Source of the DNA: Saprospiraceae bacterium
Lineage (GTDB): Bacteria; Bacteroidota; Bacteroidia; Chitinophagales; Saprospiraceae
Length of the DNA stretch: 64,000 nucleotides
Assembly: GCA_016719615.1 (NCBI GenBank)
Contig: JADJYQ010000005.1
Location: forward strand, 124,001-188,000
Direction of reading: 5' to 3'
Shown: positions 16,509-25,310 of the stretch, piece by piece
Layout of the letters: every line of letters begins with the position of its first letter
Position numbering within the stretch: position 1 is the stretch's first letter
Notes under the pieces: generated by a model
The model's input: the letters and a program-made list of their open reading frames with translations, nothing else
The model's database searches: none
What the model was told of the DNA's origin: nothing
Made by a program: the position numbers and the translations under genes

Positions 16509-18317
16509 ATGATGTACGACATATTACAATTGAACGACATGCTTGTTCCTGAGTTAAGGGACGTAGCTGAAAAGCTCGGTGTACCTAACTCTAAGAAACT
16601 TTCCAAACAAGACCTCATTTACCGAATACTTGACCAACAGGCTTTGAATAAAAGCGGAGAAGATCAAAATCCGGGTGCAAACGGAGAAACCCGAACCCAA
16701 CCTTCTTATGATATTTTGGTCGACGAGCATAACGTCAGAGGTCGCCGGCGTAGGGTTGGTAAGGCTTCAGATCAAGTCACCAAAGAAGACGAAACCCTTG
16801 AAGAGGAAACTGTTCCCGAAGAAAGCGAAAATGTAAGCGTTCCGGTTGTTACAGCTCAAATAGAACCTAAAGAACCCGTTAAACGAGAACCCAGAGAGCC
16901 AAGGGCACCAATAGAACAAAGAGAACAACGAGAACCAAGGGAACAACGTGAACCCGGTGAACAAAGAGAACAACGAGAACCAAGAGAACAGCGGGAACCC
17001 AGAGCACAAAATCAAGAGCGCAAACCCTATCAAAAGCCTACAAATACAAGAGGAAATTACAATAACAGAACTAATTATTCTGAAACCAGACCCCAGGGAG
17101 ATGATAAGACAGGCCAAGAAAGCCTGGAGAACAACGGTCATGAACAAGCCGAAATGGAATTCGTACCAAAAGCTGAACCCGTTTTTATTGTAGAGTTGGA
17201 AGGCGTAATTGAGGGTACTGGTGTACTTGAAATGATGCAGGAGGGTTATGGATTTTTGAGGAGTTCAGATTACAATTACCTCTCTTCACCCGATGATATC
17301 TACGTTTCACCCTCACAAATTAAATTGTTTGGCTTGAAAACGGGTGATACCGTTGTTGGAGCCATTCGTCCGCCAAAAGAGGGAGAAAAATATTTTGCTT
17401 TATTAAAAGTTTCGAAAATAAACGGTTTGGATCCAAAATGGATTCGCGACCGGGTGCCATTTGATTACCTGACGCCCTTATTTCCAAATGAAAAATTTAA
17501 GTTAACTACAAGTCCTGCCGGGAGAGATTATGGAAACAGGATGATTGATTTATTTACTCCTATCGGAAAAGGCCAAAGGGCATTAATTGTTGCTCAACCT
17601 AAAACCGGAAAGACCTTTTTATTGAAAGATCTTGCCAATGCTATAGCTACCAATCATCCCGATTGTTACATGATCGTTCTTTTGGTGGATGAAAGGCCTG
17701 AAGAGGTAACTGATATGAGACGCAGTGTAAAGGCCGAAGTGATAGCATCTACTTTTGATGAACCTGCCGACAACCATGTGCGCGTTGCCAATATTGTTCT
17801 TGAAAAAGCTAAAAGAATGGTTGAATGTGGCCATGATGTCGTTATCCTCTTGGATTCAATAACGCGTTTGGCAAGAGCCTATAATACGGTGGCCCCATCA
17901 TCTGGGAAAGTGCTTTCTGGTGGTGTGGAAGCAAATGCATTGCAAAAACCTAAGAAATTTTTTGGTGCTGCAAGAAAAATTGAAAATGGAGGCTCACTTA
18001 CCATTATTGCTACTGCATTGATTGATACTGGTTCCAAAATGGATGGGGTTATTTTTGAAGAGTTCAAAGGAACCGGAAATATGGAGCTTCAACTCGATCG
18101 GACATTGGCCAATAAGCGCTTGTATCCTTCCATTGACCTTACAAAATCAAGTACACGTCGTGAAGATTTGCTATTGGACGACATGACTATCCAAAAAATG
18201 TTTGTTCTTAGAAATCACTTATCAGATATGAAACCGGAAGAAGCCGTTGAATTTGTCAAAAAGCATATGGCCGGTACGATGAATAACGACGAGTTTTTGA
18301 TTTCAATGAACAGTTAA
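16509..18317 (+). CDS. rho: transcription termination factor Rho
   Basis: 602 residues, longer than E. coli Rho (419). Rho N-terminal domain at 1-45 (LVPELRDVAEKLGVPNSKKLSKQDLIYRILD). Then about 170 residues of low-complexity insert rich in Arg, Glu, Gln and Pro (REPREQREPGEQ-type units at about 125-165), as is typical for Bacteroidota and many high-GC Rho proteins. RNA-binding cold-shock-like domain about 238-305 (GVLEMMQEGYGFLRS). ATPase: Walker A AQPKTGKTFLL (about 361), Walker B VVILLDSITRLARAYN (about 444), then Q-loop and R-loop regions GGVEANALQKPKKFFGAARKIENGGSLTII. Start ATG 16509 is one codon before a second ATG. Confidence 0.97.
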   Translation: MMYDILQLNDMLVPELRDVAEKLGVPNSKKLSKQDLIYRILDQQALNKSGEDQNPGANGETRTQPSYDILVDEHNVRGRRRRVGKASDQVTKEDETLEEETVPEESENVSVPVVTAQIEPKEPVKREPREPRAPIEQREQREPREQREPGEQREQREPREQREPRAQNQERKPYQKPTNTRGNYNNRTNYSETRPQGDDKTGQESLENNGHEQAEMEFVPKAEPVFIVELEGVIEGTGVLEMMQEGYGFLRSSDYNYLSSPDDIYVSPSQIKLFGLKTGDTVVGAIRPPKEGEKYFALLKVSKINGLDPKWIRDRVPFDYLTPLFPNEKFKLTTSPAGRDYGNRMIDLFTPIGKGQRALIVAQPKTGKTFLLKDLANAIATNHPDCYMIVLLVDERPEEVTDMRRSVKAEVIASTFDEPADNHVRVANIVLEKAKRMVECGHDVVILLDSITRLARAYNTVAPSSGKVLSGGVEANALQKPKKFFGAARKIENGGSLTIIATALIDTGSKMDGVIFEEFKGTGNMELQLDRTLANKRLYPSIDLTKSSTRREDLLLDDMTIQKMFVLRNHLSDMKPEEAVEFVKKHMAGTMNNDEFLISMNS

Positions 18318-18401
18318 ACCATTGATAATAAATTAGTTAGACTAAATAAAATGGAGTAATTTCCTAAAATTTATGAAAATTTCAAAGTAGTCGCTCAAAT
18401 A

Positions 18402-18432
18402 TTTGAGAATCTATTAGAATGTTTTATCTTTG
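18402..18432 (+). promoter_or_regulatory. promoter of rpmH-rnpA
   Basis: TTTG at 18402-18405, 19 bases, then TATCTTTG at 18425-18432. Exact match to the Bacteroidota housekeeping promoter, 37 bases before the rpmH start. Confidence 0.8.
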
Positions 18433-18469
18433 CGTTCCCTTTTAAAAAGTCGTTGACAATTAGATAGTT

Positions 18470-18625
18470 ATGAAAAGGACATTTCAACCTTCCAGAAGAA
18501 AACGAGCGAATAAGCATGGATTCAGGAGCCGTATGGCGTCTAAAAATGGACGTAGAGTACTTGCTCGCAGACGTTCGAGAGGAAGAAACAGACTCAGTGT
18601 ATCTGACGAAAGAAGCCATAAATAG
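18470..18625 (+). CDS. rpmH: 50S ribosomal protein L34
   Basis: 51 residues starting MKRTFQPSRRKRANKHGFRSR and continuing MASKNGRRVLARRRSRGR, the invariant L34 sequence. L34 sits near the exit region of the large subunit. Its own promoter lies at 18402-18432 and rnpA follows after 14 bases, the conserved rpmH-rnpA order. Confidence 0.97.
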   Translation: MKRTFQPSRRKRANKHGFRSRMASKNGRRVLARRRSRGRNRLSVSDERSHK

Positions 18626-18639
18626 AAGCTTAACTTCTC

Positions 18640-19008
18640 ATGAGCCAAGGCTATACATTTCCTGCAAGGCTCCGTTTAAAATCCAGAAAGCAAATAGAAC
18701 AATTATTTGAAGAACCTGCATCGAGGTTTTCGCATCCTTTGCTCATTAAATACAGAAGCACTCAAGGTGATTTATTCTTTAATATAGCTGATCCACAATT
18801 GGCTATTTCGGTTTCGAAAAGAACTTTTAAACTTGCCTCCGACCGAAATCTTTTAAAAAGAAGGATTCGCGAAGCATACAGACTTCATTGGTCTTCTTAT
18901 TTATCCGGAAAGCCCTTGTCATTGATGTTTATATATGTCGGCAAGACCAAGCTCAGCTATCTCGAAATAGAAAAAGCCATGATTCGCCTTTTGAAGGCAA
19001 TTCAATAG
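18640..19008 (+). CDS. rnpA: ribonuclease P protein component
   Basis: 122 residues. The protein subunit of RNase P helps the RNA subunit process tRNA 5' ends. Family marks: FPARLRLKSRKQIEQLFEEP at the N-terminus, AISVSKRTFKLASDRNLLKRRIREAYR (the RNR motif region) in the middle. It is 14 bases after rpmH. The next genes of the usual cluster (yidD, yidC) are absent; a surface protein gene follows instead. Confidence 0.95.
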   Translation: MSQGYTFPARLRLKSRKQIEQLFEEPASRFSHPLLIKYRSTQGDLFFNIADPQLAISVSKRTFKLASDRNLLKRRIREAYRLHWSSYLSGKPLSLMFIYVGKTKLSYLEIEKAMIRLLKAIQ

Positions 19009-19251
19009 AAATTGTAAATTCAATTCAAATTTGTTCTAATTGCCCGGCATCACACGAAATGGCATAATTTGGTATTAGTATTCTGCCATTTATTTTCCCT
19101 TTTTGATGAATTATATCAATATTGAACTTTAGTAAATCAAAGACATTCGAATAGATGGATACATACCCTGGACATACAGAATGTGGGATACTGATTTCAA
19201 TTTGTAGATACCTGTTCTATTTTTATTATCTTTAGCTGCCACTTTGTTGGG

Positions 19252-22200
19252 ATGAATTATTGCATCATGCCGAAATCAGTTTTTCTGGTCCTTTGCAATT
19301 TATTATTCTTATTTGCTCCATCCGGTTTGTTTCCGTCCGGTAAAGAATATTATTGGCCTGATTTTCAACATCATAAAACGGCTTGTACATTAAATATCAG
19401 CAAAGTCATTGTTGGTGATTGCGAATACATCGCTGCAACTTCAAATCAATCCAAGGTCATCGTTGCCGTTTTTTTAGCATGGAACATGCCGAATCCAGGC
19501 GAAATGATCCGGGTTCAGGTAAACGGACAAATAAAATTATTTGATCCCTTTATGAAAGGATGCCCGCCCTACGTTCAGTTTATTTTTACACCAGATGGGT
19601 CGATCCATACCGTAAGTGCGGAGTTTGTTAGCGGAAATTGTATAGCTCCGGTAGTTGATATTCAATTGCCATTACCTTGTGATCCTCCTGTTTGCACAGG
19701 CAATGATTATATTGGAGGTAAGGTCTATTCAGATTATAATGGAAATGGAACACAGGAGAGTTCTGAAAATGGCTTAGAAGGTATTGAAGTACGTTTATAT
19801 GATGATGCCAAGCAGTTGCATGCTGTAACGAAGACAGAAACCAATGGTTTGTGGGCTATTGGAAATTTAAATCCGGGACAAAAGCTTCGAATAGAATATC
19901 AGGTACCTTTAGATTTATTTGATGCAAATCCGGGCCAGGACAATAAAACCAGGACGCAAATGGCAAGGGTTGGAAATTGTGATGTTGATCTGGGCATTTA
20001 TCAATTGGCGAATCTCATTGATCCAAATCCATGGATGGTATCAACATGTTTTGCAAAAGGGAATGCACTCAACCGTGCAAGTCCGGCTTTTAATGAACCA
20101 ACTCTGGTGGCTAACCTTTATAACACTACAGAAGGTGGTCCAAGAACAGGCCCTAATGGAAATTATTATCTTGCAAGTGCAGGTGAAACCGGATCGGTGT
20201 GGGGATTGAGTTTTCAAAATTCAAGCAGAAAATTATTTTCAGCTGCCTTTTTAAAGAGAAATGCATCCCTGGGCCCCGGTGGTTTAGGGGCTATATACTT
20301 AACCGATCTAACAGGCTTTTTGCCTAATCCACCGTTTAGAGCCGGATATCGCTATTATGGAAATACAAACATCTTACTCAATTTCGATGTATTTGGCATC
20401 TCAACGGGCAATGAGGCTAGTCTCACCCGGAATTTACCTTTGAATCCACTTCAGGCTTCGCATGATACCGCTGCTTTTGATAAAATTGGAAAATGGGGAT
20501 TGGGTGATCTTGATTGCAATTCAGCTGAAGATACATTGTACGTTGTCAATTTATTCAACCGATCACTTATCTCGATTGCCATTGGAAATCCGATCAGTTT
20601 ACCAATTACAGCCAATCGGATTCAGGAAATACCCATTCCCGATCCCGGATGTATTGCTGCCGATGACTGGAGGCCCTGGGGATTAAAATATCACGATGGA
20701 GTTTTATATGTAGGCGGTGTTTGTTCTGCAGAATCTTCTAACAATACCGATGATTTAAAAGCGGTGGTTTATGCATATAAAAATGGCAGTTTTACTAAAG
20801 TTGTATCTTTTGATCTCAATTATATAAAAGGCTATCTCAATGCTAATTATTGTTCGACATTCAGGCCCTGGAATCGAAATTTCTATACTTACTTTATTGG
20901 TGCAGACGTGGTCTGTGGTCCAGTGCCGGTATTGTCTGATATCGAATTTGATTCTGAAGGCAACATGATCATTTCACTAGGAGATCGCTACGGATATCAA
21001 ACAGGGGGGAGAGACTATGGTACCAATACCAGAGATGGTGTAGTGTATATTAGTTTCGCCGGTGGAGATAATTTAAAACTATATCATTTAAAAGGAGAAT
21101 ATCTTTTGGAGCAAAATGGAACTTCAGGATTTTATACAACACAAGGCGTCAATAATAATCAAGGTGTGTGTGGAGGTGAATTTTATTTCCAGGATGGATT
21201 TTACAGTCATCAGGAAAGTACCTTAGGAGCATTGGCTGCGCATCCAAGTTACAATACCATTGTTGCAACGCTGATGGATCCGGCAAATATTTGGTCAAAT
21301 GGTTGGAGCCAATTAGATAATTCACTCGGCAGCAAACGCGTCAATTACAACATCTTTACAGGTGAATATGGTACTTTCGGAAAAGCTGCAGGTTTAGGTG
21401 ATATTGAATTGTTGATAGGTTCATCCACCCCAAAAGGTATTGGAGTTTCTATTGGAAATTTCGTTTGGTCGGATAGCGATCAGGATGGTATCCAAGATCC
21501 CGGAGAACAGGCTTTGCCAAATGTAAATATTTACCTTTTTAAAAACGACACCCTGGTCAAACAAACCCAAACCGATACCTCCGGCTTGTATTATTTTCTG
21601 GGATTAGATCCCTTATCAGAATACATTATTCAATTGGGTTTGGATACGCATTACTTGTATGGTGAATTTCTTCATAGTAATGTTGGATATGCGGTAACTC
21701 AATTTCAGTCCAGGATAAATTTTGGAAATTCGGAAAACGATTCCGACGCTTCGAAAAATTTAGCTTTACCTGCATCATACAGAAATAAAATTGCACTCTC
21801 TTACTTAACAGGGAAGGATGGGGAAAATAATTTTTCCTTAGACTTTGGTTTGTTTCCTTGTAATCAAACCATACCTGACACAGCTTTACTGGATTTGTGT
21901 GCCAGTGATTCCGTAAAAATCGGTGATGTATGGTTTTCTGCAACGCATTCCAAAGGTTTGGTTCGCTTTCCAAATACAAACGGCTTTGGCTGCGATTCAT
22001 TATTAAGCGTGGAAGCCCGCATTCATCAAGCTTCCGTATTTCAACTGGACACTTCCGTTTGTCAGAGTGAGCGTTTGTTTTTGCACAATGAATGGTTTGA
22101 TGCAGGGCGAACACAAGGAGCAATTTTACTTTCAGGAATGAACCAATATGGCTGTGATTCTTTATTACAAGTCCAATTAAATTTCAGATCGCATTCCGCT

Positions 22201-23766
22201 TCTGTTTTAGATACGAGTATTTGTCCGGCCGGAAGTTTAGTGATACACCATCAAACGTTTGATTCATCCAGAACTTCAGCCCAGATTGTTCTTACAGGAG
22301 CAAGTAAAAATGGCTGTGATTCTGTCATTGATGTAAAAGTAAATGTATTGCCATATACAGAATCAAACTGGATGCAATCCATATGTCCAAGGGATACCAT
22401 TATTTTACACAACGAATATTTTCATGCATTGAGAAGGAGTGGCGACATTGTTTTGTCTGGCGCAAATCAACATGGTTGCGATTCTATTCTGCATGTTCAA
22501 ATTGTATTGCTGCAAACGAGTTCAACAATTTTAGATACAGCCATTTGTCCGGGTGGGTATGTAATGCTGCAACAACAGAGGTTTGACGAAAACCGGCGAA
22601 GTGGCGACATCATTTTATCAGGAGCAAATCAATATGGTTGTGATTCGACCATAACAGTTAATTTGAGTGTTTTGCCAAAGAGCCGTTCGCAATTGGATAC
22701 CTCTATTTGTCCAGGGGAATATTTACTTATTCATAATCAAAGATTTGATGAGCTTTATCTCACAGGCGATATTGTGCTTGCAGGAATGAATCATGTCGGT
22801 TGTGATTCGATATTAACGATCCAATTGAAGATCCGGCCTCAAACTAATTCGACAATTGATACTTCCATTTGCCCGGGTGAATATATTTTGTTGCATCAGC
22901 AGACCTTTGATGAAACAAAACGTACAGGAAGAATCGTCCTTGCATCCGCTAATCAATTTGCTTGTGATTCTGTTATTGACGTCCGCGTAAGTATTCGTCC
23001 TGAAACAAAATCGCAATTGGATACTTTTTTATGTCCTAAGGGCAGTGTGTGGATCCATCAACAGTTATTTGATGAAAAAAAGCAGACTGGAGAAATTACA
23101 CTTCCGCGGGCCAATCAGTTTGGCTGTGACTCTATTGTTGCCATATCTCTTTTGTATTATCCGGATTATCATCATATAGATTCAATGGAATCTTGCGTTG
23201 AGTACTTTTGGCCCCCGGCCGATCAAATTTATAGAACTACCGGATTGTATTCTTTCAGAACACAGACCGTTCATGGATGTGATTCAAATTTTCAATTGCA
23301 GCTTCGGATTCATCCCGAATTCAAATTGTATGATACAATTTGTGTTTTAAACAAATATGTGTGGCCTGTCAATAATGAGTTATATGAGGAAAGTGGCAAT
23401 TTTTTATTTAACCATTATTCGGAAAAAGCTTGCGATTCCATTGAATATTTGCATTTAATAGTGATCACTTCTGGCGAAGTGTATGTACCCAATGTGTTTT
23501 CGCCAAATGGAGATAACATCAATGATCGCGTTGGTGTTTTTTCCAATCCGGATGTAGCGCTCATCGATGTATTTGCCATTTACAATCGCTGGGGTGAGCT
23601 CATGTATGAGCGGAATCATTTTCCTCCAAATGATCAGCGAATTGGATGGGATGGTATTTTCAAGGGCCAACCGGCAATTCCTGCCGTTTATGTTTTTCGT
23701 GTTGAATGGCGTGATAAATTCGGAGGTAAGCATAAAGCAAAAGGTGACATTACTTTGATCAGATAA
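19252..23766 (+). CDS. giant surface protein: SdrD B-like domains, ten Cys-repeat units, type IX (CHU_C) sorting domain
   Basis: 1504 residues with a signal peptide (residues 6-28, MPKSVFLVLCNLLFLFAPSG). SdrD B-like domains at about 155-225 (YIGGKVYSDYNGNGTQESSE) and 735-800 (IGNFVWSDSDQDGIQDPGEQ). The central 250-730 part resembles a beta-propeller-like repeat region with no clear motif. From about 880 to 1400 ten units of about 57 residues each contain a Cys pair: ICPG near the start and GCDS near the end, spaced about 45 residues. The last 95 residues (VYVPNVFSPNGDNINDRVGVF ... IYNRWGELMYERNHF ... GWDGIFKGQPA ... VYVFRVEW) are the gliding-motility/CHU_C type B sorting domain. Probably an adhesin; the repeats are unassigned. 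Confidence 0.9.
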   Translation: MNYCIMPKSVFLVLCNLLFLFAPSGLFPSGKEYYWPDFQHHKTACTLNISKVIVGDCEYIAATSNQSKVIVAVFLAWNMPNPGEMIRVQVNGQIKLFDPFMKGCPPYVQFIFTPDGSIHTVSAEFVSGNCIAPVVDIQLPLPCDPPVCTGNDYIGGKVYSDYNGNGTQESSENGLEGIEVRLYDDAKQLHAVTKTETNGLWAIGNLNPGQKLRIEYQVPLDLFDANPGQDNKTRTQMARVGNCDVDLGIYQLANLIDPNPWMVSTCFAKGNALNRASPAFNEPTLVANLYNTTEGGPRTGPNGNYYLASAGETGSVWGLSFQNSSRKLFSAAFLKRNASLGPGGLGAIYLTDLTGFLPNPPFRAGYRYYGNTNILLNFDVFGISTGNEASLTRNLPLNPLQASHDTAAFDKIGKWGLGDLDCNSAEDTLYVVNLFNRSLISIAIGNPISLPITANRIQEIPIPDPGCIAADDWRPWGLKYHDGVLYVGGVCSAESSNNTDDLKAVVYAYKNGSFTKVVSFDLNYIKGYLNANYCSTFRPWNRNFYTYFIGADVVCGPVPVLSDIEFDSEGNMIISLGDRYGYQTGGRDYGTNTRDGVVYISFAGGDNLKLYHLKGEYLLEQNGTSGFYTTQGVNNNQGVCGGEFYFQDGFYSHQESTLGALAAHPSYNTIVATLMDPANIWSNGWSQLDNSLGSKRVNYNIFTGEYGTFGKAAGLGDIELLIGSSTPKGIGVSIGNFVWSDSDQDGIQDPGEQALPNVNIYLFKNDTLVKQTQTDTSGLYYFLGLDPLSEYIIQLGLDTHYLYGEFLHSNVGYAVTQFQSRINFGNSENDSDASKNLALPASYRNKIALSYLTGKDGENNFSLDFGLFPCNQTIPDTALLDLCASDSVKIGDVWFSATHSKGLVRFPNTNGFGCDSLLSVEARIHQASVFQLDTSVCQSERLFLHNEWFDAGRTQGAILLSGMNQYGCDSLLQVQLNFRSHSASVLDTSICPAGSLVIHHQTFDSSRTSAQIVLTGASKNGCDSVIDVKVNVLPYTESNWMQSICPRDTIILHNEYFHALRRSGDIVLSGANQHGCDSILHVQIVLLQTSSTILDTAICPGGYVMLQQQRFDENRRSGDIILSGANQYGCDSTITVNLSVLPKSRSQLDTSICPGEYLLIHNQRFDELYLTGDIVLAGMNHVGCDSILTIQLKIRPQTNSTIDTSICPGEYILLHQQTFDETKRTGRIVLASANQFACDSVIDVRVSIRPETKSQLDTFLCPKGSVWIHQQLFDEKKQTGEITLPRANQFGCDSIVAISLLYYPDYHHIDSMESCVEYFWPPADQIYRTTGLYSFRTQTVHGCDSNFQLQLRIHPEFKLYDTICVLNKYVWPVNNELYEESGNFLFNHYSEKACDSIEYLHLIVITSGEVYVPNVFSPNGDNINDRVGVFSNPDVALIDVFAIYNRWGELMYERNHFPPNDQRIGWDGIFKGQPAIPAVYVFRVEWRDKFGGKHKAKGDITLIR

Positions 23767-23767
23767 G

Positions 23768-25174
23768 TCAATTTAATTTTGATACCATGCTATGTAGCCA
23801 GGTTTTTTCAATGAGTTTTTTATCACTCATGATTTCTGTCAGCCAGTTACTTTTTTCTTTTTGATTTAAATTCGCTGTATGTTGGAGTTTGTTAGCTACC
23901 GCAAGGAAGTTATTGTAGTAATCGCGATGATAACCCAACTTTTTTGACCTGCGAATTAAATTTTTTGTAGCGGTGAGTTGATTGCCCATGATTTCCAGTT
24001 CATTGATTTCAAAATAAATTTTAATCATCTCCACACGTGCATTCAGTTCTATAAGGGGATCTTTGAAAATACTGGTATTCAAAAGATATAAGGCTTTCTG
24101 AAAATGGCCTCTTTCTTTTTGAATTTTTGCCAGACAAAATTGGTAAATCATGCTTCTGTCTTTTTCATCTACAAGAGGTTTGTATTTTTCGAGGAGATTT
24201 TCGGCCAGTTCAAGATCGTTCATACGAATACATAAGACAATTATATTTTTGTAAGTAAGCGAACTCATAACCCCATAATCCAGGATCCAGGTATGGTCGA
24301 TGCAATGTTGGAATAAATCAAGTGTAATGGCAAAGTAATCCGTTGTATTTTGATTGATTTTGCGTATGCCATAATTCAATGCAGTGAGATACAATTCGCG
24401 GCCGTACTCGAAGTCAAAGTAACTTTCGTGAGTTTTTAAAAGCTCCAGATATTCTTTGAAATATATTTCATCATCTGGATTTCTAAAAAGCCGTATTGCA
24501 AATAGATACATTTTAAGTTCAGGGTATTTTTGCCAATCCTGTTCTACAGCTTGTTTCATCCATAAATCCAGCATGGGATATTCACTGGTTTCGCGGCCAA
24601 TAGCTTCATGAGAAAGTTGTTCGAGATAAATGCGAAGCCTTTGAATCAGGGCTGATACTTCTAAATGATCAGCACAAGATTTGAAATCGAAATTTGTAAA
24701 TCGGTTTTTGAAAGAAGCATAAGATAAAATTTCCATATCCAACTGATGTTTCCAATCGTACAACTGTGGATTCCAAACTCTGGTTTCGTTGAGTTCCAAT
24801 TGTAATTTGGCAGCTTCTCTTTCAAAGTATTTGATCTTTTGATTTTTCCGGAGATGCTTTAATAGTTGGAGATCTTTTTCAATATCTGCTTTTTGCTTCT
24901 CTTCAATGAAAATAAAGGTTTTAAGATGTTGGAGCAACTCTGAGAAAAATAGGCGAAGTTTTACATCAGAATAGATTTCTTGGGGATATAAAATTTTAAA
25001 CAATTCATTTTTGAATTCGCCATTTGTATGTGGTTTCATGCTTTGGATGGCCTTTAATCCGCTAAGGAGTTTCTTATTGGTATTAAAATATGTGGCACTC
25101 AGGAACTCAAGGAATCGCTGGCGTTGTTTGCTATTCAATGTTTCGTATAACTCAATTGCAAACGGGTTTTTCAT
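23768..25174 (-). CDS. helical-repeat protein of unknown function
   Basis: 468 residues, no signal peptide, no membrane segment, highly helical and rich in Leu, Lys and Glu. The C-terminal half (from about residue 290) looks like degenerate TPR-type helices (LELAENLLEKYKPLVDEKDRSMIYQFCLAKIQKERGHFQKALYLLN). The N-terminus MKNPFAIELYETLNSKQRQRFLEFL suggests a cytoplasmic scaffold. It is convergent with the giant surface protein gene with 1 base between stops. No function can be assigned. Confidence 0.6.
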   Translation of the reverse strand: MKNPFAIELYETLNSKQRQRFLEFLSATYFNTNKKLLSGLKAIQSMKPHTNGEFKNELFKILYPQEIYSDVKLRLFFSELLQHLKTFIFIEEKQKADIEKDLQLLKHLRKNQKIKYFEREAAKLQLELNETRVWNPQLYDWKHQLDMEILSYASFKNRFTNFDFKSCADHLEVSALIQRLRIYLEQLSHEAIGRETSEYPMLDLWMKQAVEQDWQKYPELKMYLFAIRLFRNPDDEIYFKEYLELLKTHESYFDFEYGRELYLTALNYGIRKINQNTTDYFAITLDLFQHCIDHTWILDYGVMSSLTYKNIIVLCIRMNDLELAENLLEKYKPLVDEKDRSMIYQFCLAKIQKERGHFQKALYLLNTSIFKDPLIELNARVEMIKIYFEINELEIMGNQLTATKNLIRRSKKLGYHRDYYNNFLAVANKLQHTANLNQKEKSNWLTEIMSDKKLIEKTWLHSMVSKLN

Positions 25175-25291
25175 ATTTCCCTACAAATTATTAGTGTAAT
25201 ACGTTGAAAATTAGATATATATTACATTTCAAATATAGTATTTTATCTACAAATCGATATTTTTTTATTTTTTAAGACAATAGTCTTGCTC

Positions 25292-25299
25292 TACTTTTG
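25292..25299 (+). promoter_or_regulatory. -7 element TACTTTTG upstream of the cohesin-like surface protein gene
   Basis: Perfect TAnnTTTG ending 11 bases before the ATG at 25311, in the divergent gap. No clear -33 box. Confidence 0.4.
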
Positions 25300-25310
25300 T
25301 TTTAGAAATA

